Source of the DNA: Mariniblastus sp.
GTDB taxonomy: Bacteria; Planctomycetota; Planctomycetia; Pirellulales; Pirellulaceae
Assembly: GCA_029251085.1 (NCBI GenBank)
Contig: JAQXDZ010000081.1
Span: forward strand, 124,001 to 188,000
Direction of reading: 5' to 3'
Length of the DNA: 64,000 nt
In this document: positions 26,189-33,904 of the stretch, piece after piece
Position numbering within the stretch: the first letter of the stretch is position 1
Layout of the letters: every line of letters begins with the position of its first letter
Notes under the pieces: generated by a model
Databases searched by the model: none
Seen by the model: only the letters and a program-made list of their open reading frames with translations
Told to the model about the DNA's origin: nothing
Program-made: the position numbers and the translations under genes

Positions 26189-26246
26189 CGCGTTTGCGTG
26201 CCCAGAGTGTTTGCGTGCCCAGGGTGTTCGCGTACCTAGGGTGTTT
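26179..26246 (+). repeat. Four imperfect 17-bp tandem repeats spanning the exporter stop codon
   Basis: Units GCGTGCCTAGCGCGTTT (26179-26195), GCGTGCCCAGAGTGTTT (26196-26212), GCGTGCCCAGGGTGTTC (26213-26229) and GCGTACCTAGGGTGTTT (26230-26246) follow head to tail. The TAG stop of the exporter gene lies in unit 1. The period is not a multiple of three and most copies are non-coding. Confidence 0.85.
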
Positions 26247-26284
26247 AAAAATCTGGCGATTGCCTCTTCTCACCATGACATTTG

Positions 26285-26325
26285 GCCAGTCGAACATTTG
26301 CCCAGTCGAATATATAGCCAGTCGA
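26285..26325 (+). repeat. Three 16-bp spaced repeats containing CCAGTCGA
   Basis: CCAGTCGA occurs at 26286, 26302 and 26318, exactly 16 bp apart, with partly conserved AT-rich spacers. The 26189-26651 gap holds this array and the preceding 17-bp array. The remaining 325 bases show no gene; they should contain the promoter of the small secreted protein. Confidence 0.75.
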
Positions 26326-26651
26326 TTAACCGCGAGTGCAGACTGTAAGGGCCAATTTCCCCGCCAAAGGGAGGACTTTTAAAAATGGCAGCATCAACCT
26401 AGGTAAACTTTACGGGCTAATCATTTCTTGCTGACATTTATGTATTGATAATGTCGAACATACGGTTAATGCAGCTTTTTTAGCTGGTATCAGTTTCACA
26501 GCCGGTTTACCCCGTGGGAAACAGATTCTTGATTCGCAAGACTAGCCGCTTTCGATTCAACAAGACAACACATTTACCGTAAAACCTCAGTCAGCCAAAA
26601 CCCGTCCATTTGCACTGTTCGTTGACAGTGCCATTGAGGAGGAAGAACTCC

Positions 26652-26975
26652 ATGATCCGTCGTCTATTCGCCGTTGCAATTTGCGTATGTGCTTTCGCAG
26701 TAATCGGTCAGTCAACTGCACAAGCTCAACAACCCGCCTACGGTGCCAGTTGGGGCCAGCAAGGTTCACGTAACATGGACCGGTTTTATCACTACCCGTA
26801 TGTTACTTACCCACAGAACTACTGGGGAAATGAGTACTTCCGAAGTGCTGACAGCCTGTACCATCGCTATCCCGCTGAAATGCGAGTACCGGTTTACAAC
26901 AAGCAGTGGCACAACTACTACCCGTCACCTCGACGTTACCACTTCGGTCACCACTTCTTGACGGATGTATTTTAA
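26652..26975 (+). CDS. Small Tyr-rich secreted protein
   Basis: A 107-residue protein with a clear signal peptide (IRRLFAVAICVCAFAVIGQSTAQAQ, residues 2-26). The mature part is rich in Tyr, His, Trp and Asn (FYHYPYVTYPQNYWG; WHNYYPSPRRYHFGHHF) with no Cys. The start is fixed by a strong Shine-Dalgarno, GAGGAGGAAG, about 8 bases before the ATG at 26652; an upstream in-frame ATG at 26610 would skip the signal peptide. A strong terminator follows, so it is a single-gene transcript, likely well expressed. I recognise no domain; proteins of this look recur in planctomycetes, where a surface or matrix role is possible. Confidence 0.75.
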   Translation: MIRRLFAVAICVCAFAVIGQSTAQAQQPAYGASWGQQGSRNMDRFYHYPYVTYPQNYWGNEYFRSADSLYHRYPAEMRVPVYNKQWHNYYPSPRRYHFGHHFLTDVF

Positions 26976-26978
26976 GCC

Positions 26979-27011
26979 AAACGCTTAGCAATCGCTTAGC
27001 AAACGCTTAAA
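26979..27011 (+). repeat. Three 11-bp tandem repeats downstream of the small secreted gene
   Basis: AAACGCTTAGC (26979-26989), AATCGCTTAGC (26990-27000) and AAACGCTTAAA (27001-27011) follow directly after the stop codon. Confidence 0.75.
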
Positions 27012-27039
27012 TGACGTTCTACCGAACAAAACTTCAAAA

Positions 27040-27067
27040 GCCATCGAATTTCTTCGATGGCTTTTTT
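27040..27067 (+). terminator. Rho-independent terminator of the small secreted gene
   Basis: GCCATCGAA (27040-27048) pairs perfectly with TTCGATGGC (27053-27061) across a 4-nt loop, followed by six T. Confidence 0.9.
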
Positions 27068-27175
27068 GATGTTTTAAACACTGGCAAAGACCAGCAGGTT
27101 TGCGAAGCCCCGCATTGAATTGACAAATCCAAACGCTGTTCTACTCAATCACGAGTCATTACCGGCAAACCTTAA

Positions 27176-27805
27176 TCACCGATTCGCTTGCTCGTAGACT
27201 GCCTGCAGCAATGCTTCGACATCTTTGAAATTTTGCTTTCCGGCAAGTGGCTCTTCGAGCAGTTTTCGCGCGTCCGACTCACCGTGCCCTAGCGCCAACA
27301 ATACCTGGAAGGTCTCGTCCACGATACTCCGTTCAACCTCACTCGCTTGCTGCGTCGGATCCTGCTGCACCAGCAACGCGAACTTAGCCATTTTTCGCCG
27401 CAATTGAGCCACTATTTTTTCAGCCATCGCTGGACCGATCCCCGGCAGCGTCGTCAGTGACTTAACATCCTGTTCTTCGATCGACTTCGCAATATCCTGG
27501 ACGGGTCGAACCATGGCCTTCAATGCTTTTTTCACTCCGAGCCCGGGCACTGAGCAAAACAACTCAAAAAACTGACGCTCGATTTGGCTATTGAATCCAA
27601 TCAATCGAGGCGTCATCCGCCCACCTTTTTGCGGATTGCCGTCAATGTATTGAATCGTATAGAGGTTTACCTTTTCACCGACACTTAATTGAAGATGCCT
27701 GCGGGTAAAATCGGGAACGGCGACTTCGTATTCAAAGGGCTCGATGCCGATCGAAACCGTTGTTTCCTGCAACGCCAGAAGTTGGCCAGTTAGTTTGGTA
27801 ATCAA
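27176..27805 (-). CDS. ruvA: Holliday junction branch-migration protein RuvA
   Basis: RuvA forms the tetramer that holds the Holliday junction for the RuvB motor. The 209-residue protein has the N-terminal OB domain ([25 protein letters not shown]) and the two helix-hairpin-helix motifs ([16 protein letters not shown] and [19 protein letters not shown]). A C-terminal domain III follows ([27 protein letters not shown]), which contacts RuvB. It is last in an ispF-ruvC-ruvA group; the ruvC stop precedes its ATG by 24 bp. No ruvB is seen here. Confidence 0.93.
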   Translation of the reverse strand: MITKLTGQLLALQETTVSIGIEPFEYEVAVPDFTRRHLQLSVGEKVNLYTIQYIDGNPQKGGRMTPRLIGFNSQIERQFFELFCSVPGLGVKKALKAMVRPVQDIAKSIEEQDVKSLTTLPGIGPAMAEKIVAQLRRKMAKFALLVQQDPTQQASEVERSIVDETFQVLLALGHGESDARKLLEEPLAGKQNFKDVEALLQAVYEQANR

Positions 27806-27829
27806 GAGGTCGCTTTCATAACTTAGATT

Positions 27830-28339
27830 TTAAGTAAGAGTGGCTGTGCGTAATGTTAAAAAGTAATGACAAAGCGCAATCGCTAACGCATCAGCAACGT
27901 CAGCCGGTTCGGGAATTTCCCTTAGATTTAATTGTCGTGCAACCGCATGTTGAACCTGCACTTTGGGAGCACGACCGTTCCCCGTAAGCACTTTTTTTAT
28001 TTGCGTCGCAGCATAACCATGCAAAGGCAACTCGTTTTGCCCGACAGCCAAACTGATCACTCCCCGTGCATGCCCCATAATGATAGCCGTTTGGGGGCGT
28101 TCGTAATGACTGTACAAGTCCTCTAGTCCAACACAGTCCGGCTTGAGTTGTTCAATCACATCAGTGATACCCTGGTGGATACTATTTAATCGAGTCGGAA
28201 AGCTATCAGTGCGTTTGCTGCGAACCACGCCGGCCTCCACAACGGATATTTCTCTATCACAAATTGAGATCACGCCGTAACCGGTGATGTTCAATCCTGG
28301 ATCAATTCCGAGAACGCGTGTTTCTTGAGAGCCCGTCAT
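27830..28339 (-). CDS. ruvC: Crossover junction endodeoxyribonuclease RuvC
   Basis: RuvC resolves Holliday junctions. The 169-residue protein shows VLGIDPGLNITGYGV with the first catalytic Asp, VGLEDLYSHYERPQTA with the Glu, GHARGVISLAV, NGRAPKVQVQHAVARQL, and EPADVADALAIALCH with the C-terminal catalytic Asp pair. Length and motif order are normal. Its ATG at 28339 begins 3 bp after the ispF stop codon, showing tight coupling. Confidence 0.93.
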   Translation of the reverse strand: MTGSQETRVLGIDPGLNITGYGVISICDREISVVEAGVVRSKRTDSFPTRLNSIHQGITDVIEQLKPDCVGLEDLYSHYERPQTAIIMGHARGVISLAVGQNELPLHGYAATQIKKVLTGNGRAPKVQVQHAVARQLNLREIPEPADVADALAIALCHYFLTLRTATLT

Positions 28340-28342
28340 TGG

Positions 28343-28834
28343 TTACTCCGTCTTTCGCAAAAGCACAATACACTCCGCCATGATCACTTCATGTTGTCCA
28401 ACGGTTCCCACCCCTTCGCCAGTTTTTGCTTTGACTCCGACTTGATCGGCATTGATCTCCAAAAGCTCCGCGATTCGATTTGCGATTTGCCTTTTGACGG
28501 GAGACATCTTTGGTTTCTGAGCAAAGATAATGCAATCAAGATTATTGATTTGAAAACCAGCACTGACCACTTTTGCAAATGCGGCTTTCAACATTTCCCC
28601 CGAATCCTTCATCCTATTCTGAGGATCAGTGTCGGGAAACAACTCGCCAATGTCACCCAACGCCGCTGCACCGAGAATCGCATCAGTGACCGCATGGAGG
28701 AGCACATCGGCGTCGCTGTGCCCCTCAAGAGAGTGACTGTGTTCAACATCGATTCCACCAATTCGCAATGGCCCGCCCGGTTTCAAGCGGTGCGTATCGT
28801 GACCGATTCCGATTCGAAGGGTGTCTTGATTCAC
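28343..28834 (-). CDS. ispF: 2-C-methyl-D-erythritol 2,4-cyclodiphosphate synthase
   Basis: IspF converts CDP-ME-2P to MEcPP in the MEP pathway to isoprenoids. Motifs are the metal-binding IGIGHDTHRL, LEGHSDADVLLHAVTDAILGAAALGDIGELFPDTD, and the C-terminal KAKTGEGVGTVGQHEVI. The frame is open upstream to 28927, but the family starts just before IGIGHD; I choose GTG at 28834 because GGAAAG lies 9 bases upstream and this gives 163 residues, the usual family length. It leads the ispF-ruvC-ruvA group, an association of unrelated pathways that is probably operon convenience. Confidence 0.92.
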   Translation of the reverse strand: MNQDTLRIGIGHDTHRLKPGGPLRIGGIDVEHSHSLEGHSDADVLLHAVTDAILGAAALGDIGELFPDTDPQNRMKDSGEMLKAAFAKVVSAGFQINNLDCIIFAQKPKMSPVKRQIANRIAELLEINADQVGVKAKTGEGVGTVGQHEVIMAECIVLLRKTE

Positions 28835-29074
28835 GCTGGCTATCTTTCCGTAAAGTGTCGTCACTAAAAATGTAACCCGCCGAAGAATAAACGAAAACCT
28901 CAATCCAATTCCACGCACCTCAAGCAAGTCGCAGGATTATCTCAAAGACAGAAAACAAAAGATGCCTTAATACAAGCGAATATTGCCTCTAGACAAGCCT
29001 GGCATGCCATCCGTCAACGCCAGAGGGGCCGATCGTTGCTAAATGCAAAACATCCATACCAGATTTTAGTCGCC

Positions 29075-29103
29075 TTTTGGTTGTCGACAAACCGTTTTAT
29101 AAT
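29075..29103 (+). promoter_or_regulatory. Promoter with a perfect TATAAT and internal palindrome; suggests leaderless mRNA
   Basis: A consensus -10 TATAAT lies at 29098-29103, with a weak T-rich -35 about 15-17 bp upstream (29075-29082). Transcription would begin near 29110, which is the A of the ATG of the ABC ATPase gene, and no Shine-Dalgarno exists. The spacer contains the perfect palindrome TTGTCGACAA (29081-29090), a possible operator. Confidence 0.55.
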
Positions 29104-29109
29104 CCCTGC

Positions 29110-30126
29110 ATGCCAACCATCGAAATAAAAAACTTATCAAAAACCTACCGGGTCTATCAAAAACAAGAAGGCTTGCTCGCCTCGATCCGCGGTCTTTTTC
29201 ACCGTGAATACCGTGAGGTCCACGCGGTCAACGATATCAACCTCACGGTAGAAGAAGGGGAATTCGTCGCTTTTCTCGGGCCCAATGGAGCGGGCAAAAC
29301 GACAACACTTAAATTACTGTCCGGAGTCATCAATCCCGATCAGGGCTCAGTCAAGGTATTAGGGCACGTCCCCTGGGAGCGAGAAAACGAATATCGACGC
29401 AAATTTGCTTTGGTGATGGGTCAAAAAAATCAGTTGTGGTGGGACTTGCCAGCGATGGAATCCTTCCGTCTCAACCAACATATCTACTGCGTTCCCAAAG
29501 ATGAATTCGAGCGAACACGTGACGAACTGTGCGAAATGCTCAACGTGACAAGCTTACTAGGGCGTCCCGTTCGTGAGTTGTCCCTCGGCGAACGAATGAA
29601 AATGGAATTGATCGCTGCACTGATTCACAAACCAGATGTTCTTTTTTTAGATGAACCAACCATTGGATTAGACGTCGTAGCGCAACACAAAATTCAAGAA
29701 TTTTTGAAAGCGTATCAACAGGAACAAAATAATACGATTTTGCTTACCAGTCACTACATGAAAGACATTGAAGCACTGTGCAAGCGAGTTGTCATCATTG
29801 CACACGGCTCGATTTATCATGACGGCTCACTCGAAGATATTGTGGATCAGTTCAGTGGAGACAAAATAGTCACGCTGCAACTTCACGATGACCGTTCACT
29901 CGAAGCAATTTCAAAAATCCCTAACCTAATTGAAATCGACGCACCTAAGATTAAATTTCGGGTGGACCGAGACGGGGTAGGGCGGGTGCTCAGCCAGATC
30001 CTGTCCGAACACGCCGTTGATGACATCGTTGTCGAAGACCCGCCTCTCGAAGAAGTGATTTCAAATGTATTTTCACAAGCGGAAGAAAAAAACCGGCGCG
30101 AGGTAGAAACACTTCCTAACTCATAG
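29110..30126 (+). CDS. ABC-2 type exporter ATP-binding subunit
   Basis: A 338-residue ABC ATPase of the ABC-2/NatA-like class that pairs with DUF990-type permeases. Walker A is GPNGAGKTTT, the Q-loop region is VMGQKNQLWWDLP, the signature is the variant LSLGERMKME, Walker B is DVLFLDEPTIGLD, and the switch His is TSHYMKD. The QLWWDLP stretch is typical of the COG4586 group. The C-terminal 90 residues form an accessory domain. The frame is open to a TTG at 29077, but the ATG at 29110 matches the family start and a promoter that would make the mRNA leaderless. It heads an operon with two permeases; the substrate is unknown. Confidence 0.88.
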   Translation: MPTIEIKNLSKTYRVYQKQEGLLASIRGLFHREYREVHAVNDINLTVEEGEFVAFLGPNGAGKTTTLKLLSGVINPDQGSVKVLGHVPWERENEYRRKFALVMGQKNQLWWDLPAMESFRLNQHIYCVPKDEFERTRDELCEMLNVTSLLGRPVRELSLGERMKMELIAALIHKPDVLFLDEPTIGLDVVAQHKIQEFLKAYQQEQNNTILLTSHYMKDIEALCKRVVIIAHGSIYHDGSLEDIVDQFSGDKIVTLQLHDDRSLEAISKIPNLIEIDAPKIKFRVDRDGVGRVLSQILSEHAVDDIVVEDPPLEEVISNVFSQAEEKNRREVETLPNS

Positions 30127-30263
30127 CAAACCCGACTGGACTTGGCCGACGCATGCTCCACGGCGATAGAGTCGTCGCTGAACGGCAGTTTTAATGCCAG
30201 TCATTCCCTGTTGTTTTTTCCCTTTTTGTTAAATTCCATCCTCTTAAATTGAACTCAGCACGA

Positions 30264-31124
30264 ATGCTCGAATCTGCAGTAATCTGGTGGACGTTTTTCA
30301 AAATCTCGATTAACGAGCGTTTGATTTACCGCGCAGATTTTATGCTCGGAACCCTGATGCGGTTCCTCCCGACCCTCACGCAAATCTTCCTGTGGTGGGC
30401 AATTTACGACGTCATCTCCAGCAATGAACCTAACAACACCGGGGCTGAACCGGATGGAAATATCGCCGGCTATAAATACGGAGATATGGTTGCTTATTAC
30501 CTGCTGGTCATTATCAGCCGTGCTTTTTCAAGTATGCCGGGGCTTACCGGTGGAATTGCTAATCAAATCCGCAATGGCGAAGTCAAAAAGTTTTTAATTC
30601 AGCCAGTCGATATGCAGGGCTGTTTATTAATGCAGCGAATCGCCCACAAACTGGTTTATTACCTAATTGCAACCTTGCCGTTCGCATTGGTCTTTTTCCT
30701 CTGCCGTGATTTTTTCATCGAAGGGTGGCCGCCGCCAGATGCACTGGCCGTGTTTTTCGCCTCGCTGATTCTCTCCTTTCTTCTTGGTTTTTACCTCGAG
30801 TGCTGCATTGGACTGATCGGTTTTTGGTTTTTAGAAGTTACCTCCCTGACTTTCATCTATATGCTGATGAACTTTTTACTCTCCGGTCACATGTTTCCTT
30901 TGGAATTGTTACCGGCCGAACCGTATAACATTCGGCAACTGGTAGAGTACCTTCCCTTCAAGTATCTAGCCTATTTTCCGGCGGCTGTATTTCTTGGAAA
31001 AATAGAAGGCCCCGAAATGTATCGTGGTCTGTTGGCAGAGATTGGCTGGGTCGTTTTCTTTATTGTGCTCTCCCGGATTTTGTGGCACCGCGGTATCAAG
31101 CGTTACAGTGGCTACGGTGGTTAA
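30264..31124 (+). CDS. ABC-2 exporter permease subunit 1
   Basis: A polytopic protein with about six membrane helices (for example FMLGTLMRFLPTLTQIFLWWAIY, YYLLVIISRAFSSMPG, LAVFFASLILSFLLGFYLECCIGLIGFWF, VVFFIVLSRILW). The motif IANQIRNGEVKKFLIQPVD is the conserved cytoplasmic coupling segment of these permeases. The ATG at 30264 is preferred; a TTG at 30249 would add five residues. It follows the ATPase gene by 137 bp and precedes the second permease by 94 bp. Confidence 0.85.
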   Translation: MLESAVIWWTFFKISINERLIYRADFMLGTLMRFLPTLTQIFLWWAIYDVISSNEPNNTGAEPDGNIAGYKYGDMVAYYLLVIISRAFSSMPGLTGGIANQIRNGEVKKFLIQPVDMQGCLLMQRIAHKLVYYLIATLPFALVFFLCRDFFIEGWPPPDALAVFFASLILSFLLGFYLECCIGLIGFWFLEVTSLTFIYMLMNFLLSGHMFPLELLPAEPYNIRQLVEYLPFKYLAYFPAAVFLGKIEGPEMYRGLLAEIGWVVFFIVLSRILWHRGIKRYSGYGG

Positions 31125-31166
31125 ATCACAAACTAAACCAAACGGTTTCCAATGAATTCGCAAACT

Positions 31167-31196
31167 TATCCAATCATCAATTATCCGATCATCAAT
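31167..31196 (+). repeat. Two 15-bp tandem repeats between the permease genes
   Basis: TATCCAATCATCAAT (31167-31181) is directly followed by TATCCGATCATCAAT (31182-31196), with a degenerate AATCAAT-rich continuation towards the GTG start at 31219. Confidence 0.65.
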
Positions 31197-31218
31197 TTCA
31201 ATTAATCAATAATCAACA

Positions 31219-32067
31219 GTGCACCCCTCTTACCTAAAAGTATTTTTGACCTTCGCAAGAAATTCGCTGGTGCGAGACATGTCGTTTCGCCTGAATTTTA
31301 TCTTGCAGTGTCTCTCATCAATGGCGTGGGCTGGCATGAACTGGGGTTTATTTAAGATCATTTACCGGCATACCGGTGAAATTGGTTTAGACTCCGGTTG
31401 GCATGAGCATGAATTCTTTATATTCCTTGGCACCATCTGGATCATCAATAGTCTGATTCAGACTCTATTCATGGCGAATGCGGCTGAGTTCAGCGAGTTG
31501 ATTCGCACTGGCAATCTCGATTTCGCCTTACTCAAACCGATTGACACCCAGTTCTTGATTTCTTTTCCGAGGATCAACTGGTCCCAATTGCCCAACGGCA
31601 TCCTGGGAGTCATGTTAATCGCACATTCACTAAGCGAACTGATGCAAGAAAGAGAGATCTATTTCTCAGTCTTCAGTCTCCCCGCATTCCTGTTTTTCAT
31701 TGGTTGCGGTGCAGTCGTGATGTACAGCGTGATGATCTGTCTCGCTTCAACCAGCATCTGGTTTGGCAGAAACCAAAACCTATATAACTTTTGGTTTTAC
31801 ATCACCAATTTCTATCGCTACCCGATGGAAATTTATCAGCGAAGCGGCGTCGGCATGGCACTGTGGGGGACATTCACTTTCGTCGTTCCCATTCTGGTTG
31901 TTTCCAACATTCCAGCACGCATTTTAGCCCAACCCTTGGGGACTCCCTGGAAACCATGGGAATGGGGATTGGCAGCCTACGCAATTATCGGTTCCATCTG
32001 GAGCCTGATGGCAAGTCGCTGGGTATTTAAACGAGCGTTAAAGAGTTATCGAAGCGCCAGTAGCTAA
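31219..32067 (+). CDS. ABC-2 exporter permease subunit 2
   Basis: A 282-residue polytopic partner of the preceding permease, matching the DUF990/ABC2_membrane_6 look: FRLNFILQCLSSMAWAGMNWGLF, GTIWIINSLIQTLFMANAAEFSELIRTGNLDFALLKPIDTQFLI, then four further helices. The ELIRTGNLDFALLKPID segment is the equivalent of the coupling motif in subunit 1. The start is GTG at 31219. Together with the two upstream genes it makes a complete ABC-2 heterodimeric exporter of unknown substrate. Confidence 0.87.
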   Translation: MHPSYLKVFLTFARNSLVRDMSFRLNFILQCLSSMAWAGMNWGLFKIIYRHTGEIGLDSGWHEHEFFIFLGTIWIINSLIQTLFMANAAEFSELIRTGNLDFALLKPIDTQFLISFPRINWSQLPNGILGVMLIAHSLSELMQEREIYFSVFSLPAFLFFIGCGAVVMYSVMICLASTSIWFGRNQNLYNFWFYITNFYRYPMEIYQRSGVGMALWGTFTFVVPILVVSNIPARILAQPLGTPWKPWEWGLAAYAIIGSIWSLMASRWVFKRALKSYRSASS

Positions 32068-32540
32068 ACGCCCCTTTCCAATTCCTCCCCGCCGCAACCG
32101 GTTGATGGGCGGGCAAAGGTCAGCTTGCAGCGATTAAGATCAGTCTGCTAAATCCACAAAGCCTTCGGATTATATCGACTGCCACAATGATTCAGTTCTT
32201 ATGAGTAAATCAATCCGCCGTCTGTGCCGAATAGCGCGGCAGTCTATCATTTCTCAATCTTATTTATCCGCAATGCCGAAGAACAAAGGGATTCATGTTC
32301 GGATTTGCATGAATCTACTTTTAAAAGGTAGTGCCGTTTCCCAATTCCACCACTGACCGGTGGATTCACCCAAAAATATGGAAATTTATGGGTTTCGGTT
32401 GATGAGATTCGACCGCCGACCGTTTACCAAGTTATACTTGGGACAATAAATCAACCCGGTTAAGAAGACTGGGCAAGATACAACCTAGAGATAGACCCCA
32501 AAAATTGATTGGCATTGCCAACTAATGGAGCTGTAACCAC
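32068..32540. other. 473-bp intergenic region with a 15-bp palindrome
   Basis: No gene is supported here. A stem-loop without T-tract (TCCACC 32346-32351 with GGTGGA 32359-32364) and a perfect inverted repeat at 32427-32441 (described separately) are the only structures seen. The region should hold the promoter for the acidic HTH protein. Confidence 0.5.
32427..32441 (+). promoter_or_regulatory. Palindrome CCAAGT-TAT-ACTTGG, candidate operator
   Basis: A perfect 6-3-6 inverted repeat 100 bp upstream of the acidic HTH gene. It contains the -10-like TATACT, so binding there would block RNA polymerase. The nearest gene encodes a protein with a DNA-binding domain, making autoregulation possible. 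Confidence 0.4.
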
Positions 32541-33680
32541 ATGTCAAATCTTATTCCGATGGACGAAGCCGCAAGCATGCTCGGTATGACTGTTGAGCAG
32601 CTGACTGAACTTCGTTCAAACAACGAAATTTTCGGATATAAAGACGGTGCGAACTGGAAGTTCAAGCAGGCAGAACTCGAGCGAGTTGCAGGTGAGTTAA
32701 ATATCACCCTCAAGCCAGGCGGTACTCCCTACGAAGAGGATTCTTCCGTCGAGCTCGATTTGCCAGCAAGCGAGCTAAGTGGCTCGATCAAGCTTGAGGA
32801 AAGTGGTGAGGTTTTGGATGACGAACTGTCTTTCGGCAGCAGCAGTCTCAGCCTTGCATCGGAAAGCAGTAAGAGCGCAGGTGATTCAGCCAACCTTCTT
32901 GATGATGACCCCGAAAAAGCAGACAGTCCGTCGGACACGGGAAAGATGCTGGGAGCCGAAAAAGAAGAAGATCTACTCCTATCCGAAGACGACCTGTTTT
33001 CCGATGAGCTTTCGCTTGCCGACAGTACGTCGTTCGAAGAGAGTGCCGAGTTAGATAGCGACTTCGAAGAAAGTGATCTGATTCTGGACGACAGTGATTC
33101 AAATTCTGAAATCATGCTCGATTCCAGCGCCAGTGGAATTGGCTTAGGTGACGAACCTTTGGAACTGGGCGGGTCCGACATTGACTCTCTCGAACTTCCT
33201 GAAGACGATGACATGATCGTCCTCGATAGTGCTGCCGACTCAGAAGCAGCGACCATGATGCAGGAAGACGATTTCAACTTGACGCCTCTCGAAGCGTCGA
33301 TGGATGAAGATGACTCAAGTGGATCGCAAGTCATTGCTCTTGAAGATTCCGAAATTTACGCCGAAGAATCGGCTTCGACTGGTCTCGGCGACAGCGATGC
33401 ATTCCCTGCTCAACCAATGATGGTGGATGACGGTGGGTTTGATAACGGAATGCAGTACCCTGACGGCGGCATGATGCCGGCAGCGGTTGGTCCTGCAGCC
33501 CTCCCTGAAGCTCCATACACAATCTGGCAGGTTCTTAGTCTTGGCCTCGTTGCCTTTCTGCTAATAACGGGCGGAATGATCGCTTATGGCCTGATTCAAA
33601 ACCTCGGACTTCCCAATGACGAAGTCGTTAACGGAAGCGTCATGAACTTCTTCCTCGGATTAGTTGGCCAAAACGGCTAA
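32541..33680 (+). CDS. Acidic protein with N-terminal excisionase-like HTH and C-terminal membrane helix
   Basis: A 379-residue protein in three parts. Residues 1-55 (IPMDEAASMLGMTVEQLTELRSNN ... GYKDGANWKFKQAELERVA) look like a MerR/excisionase-type winged HTH. Residues 65-300 are extremely rich in Asp, Glu and Ser (repeated EDDLFSDEL-, DSDFEESDL-, EDDDMIVLD-like segments) and probably unstructured. Residues about 333-355 form a single membrane span (VLSLGLVAFLLITGGMIAYGLI) with a short tail. The HTH side would face the cytoplasm and tether DNA or a partner to the membrane. It stands alone with its own terminator. The target and role are unknown; the HTH could also bind protein. Confidence 0.7.
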   Translation: MSNLIPMDEAASMLGMTVEQLTELRSNNEIFGYKDGANWKFKQAELERVAGELNITLKPGGTPYEEDSSVELDLPASELSGSIKLEESGEVLDDELSFGSSSLSLASESSKSAGDSANLLDDDPEKADSPSDTGKMLGAEKEEDLLLSEDDLFSDELSLADSTSFEESAELDSDFEESDLILDDSDSNSEIMLDSSASGIGLGDEPLELGGSDIDSLELPEDDDMIVLDSAADSEAATMMQEDDFNLTPLEASMDEDDSSGSQVIALEDSEIYAEESASTGLGDSDAFPAQPMMVDDGGFDNGMQYPDGGMMPAAVGPAALPEAPYTIWQVLSLGLVAFLLITGGMIAYGLIQNLGLPNDEVVNGSVMNFFLGLVGQNG

Positions 33681-33726
33681 ACAACTTGAGTCCATATCGT
33701 GGGCTCTTGCGAACCATCCCAAATGA

Positions 33727-33752
33727 CCCCCGGCTAATTCCGGGGGTTTTTT
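33727..33752 (+). terminator. Rho-independent terminator after the acidic HTH gene
   Basis: CCCCCGG (33727-33733) pairs with CCGGGGG (33740-33746) across a 6-nt loop, followed by six T. Confidence 0.9.
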
Positions 33753-33904
33753 CATGCGGTATTCGAAAAACGCCCCCCTTCGTTTTCGACAACCGCTATT
33801 AGCCTTTGTTTTGTCGCGACAAAGGGCTGTCGGTCGTTGTCCAACAGCATCATCAATAGTACGATTTCGGCTAACAAATTCCCTTTCGAAGCGAGTAGCT
33901 CCCC

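Noticed and set aside
26179-26325. Repeat arrays as a CRISPR
   Set aside because: The 16-17 bp units are head-to-tail or closely spaced, with no 25-40 bp unique spacers and no cas gene nearby.
32346-32364. Stem-loop TCCACC/GGTGGA as a terminator for the ABC operon
   Set aside because: It has only a 6-bp stem, lies about 280 bp after the last permease gene and is not followed by a T-tract.
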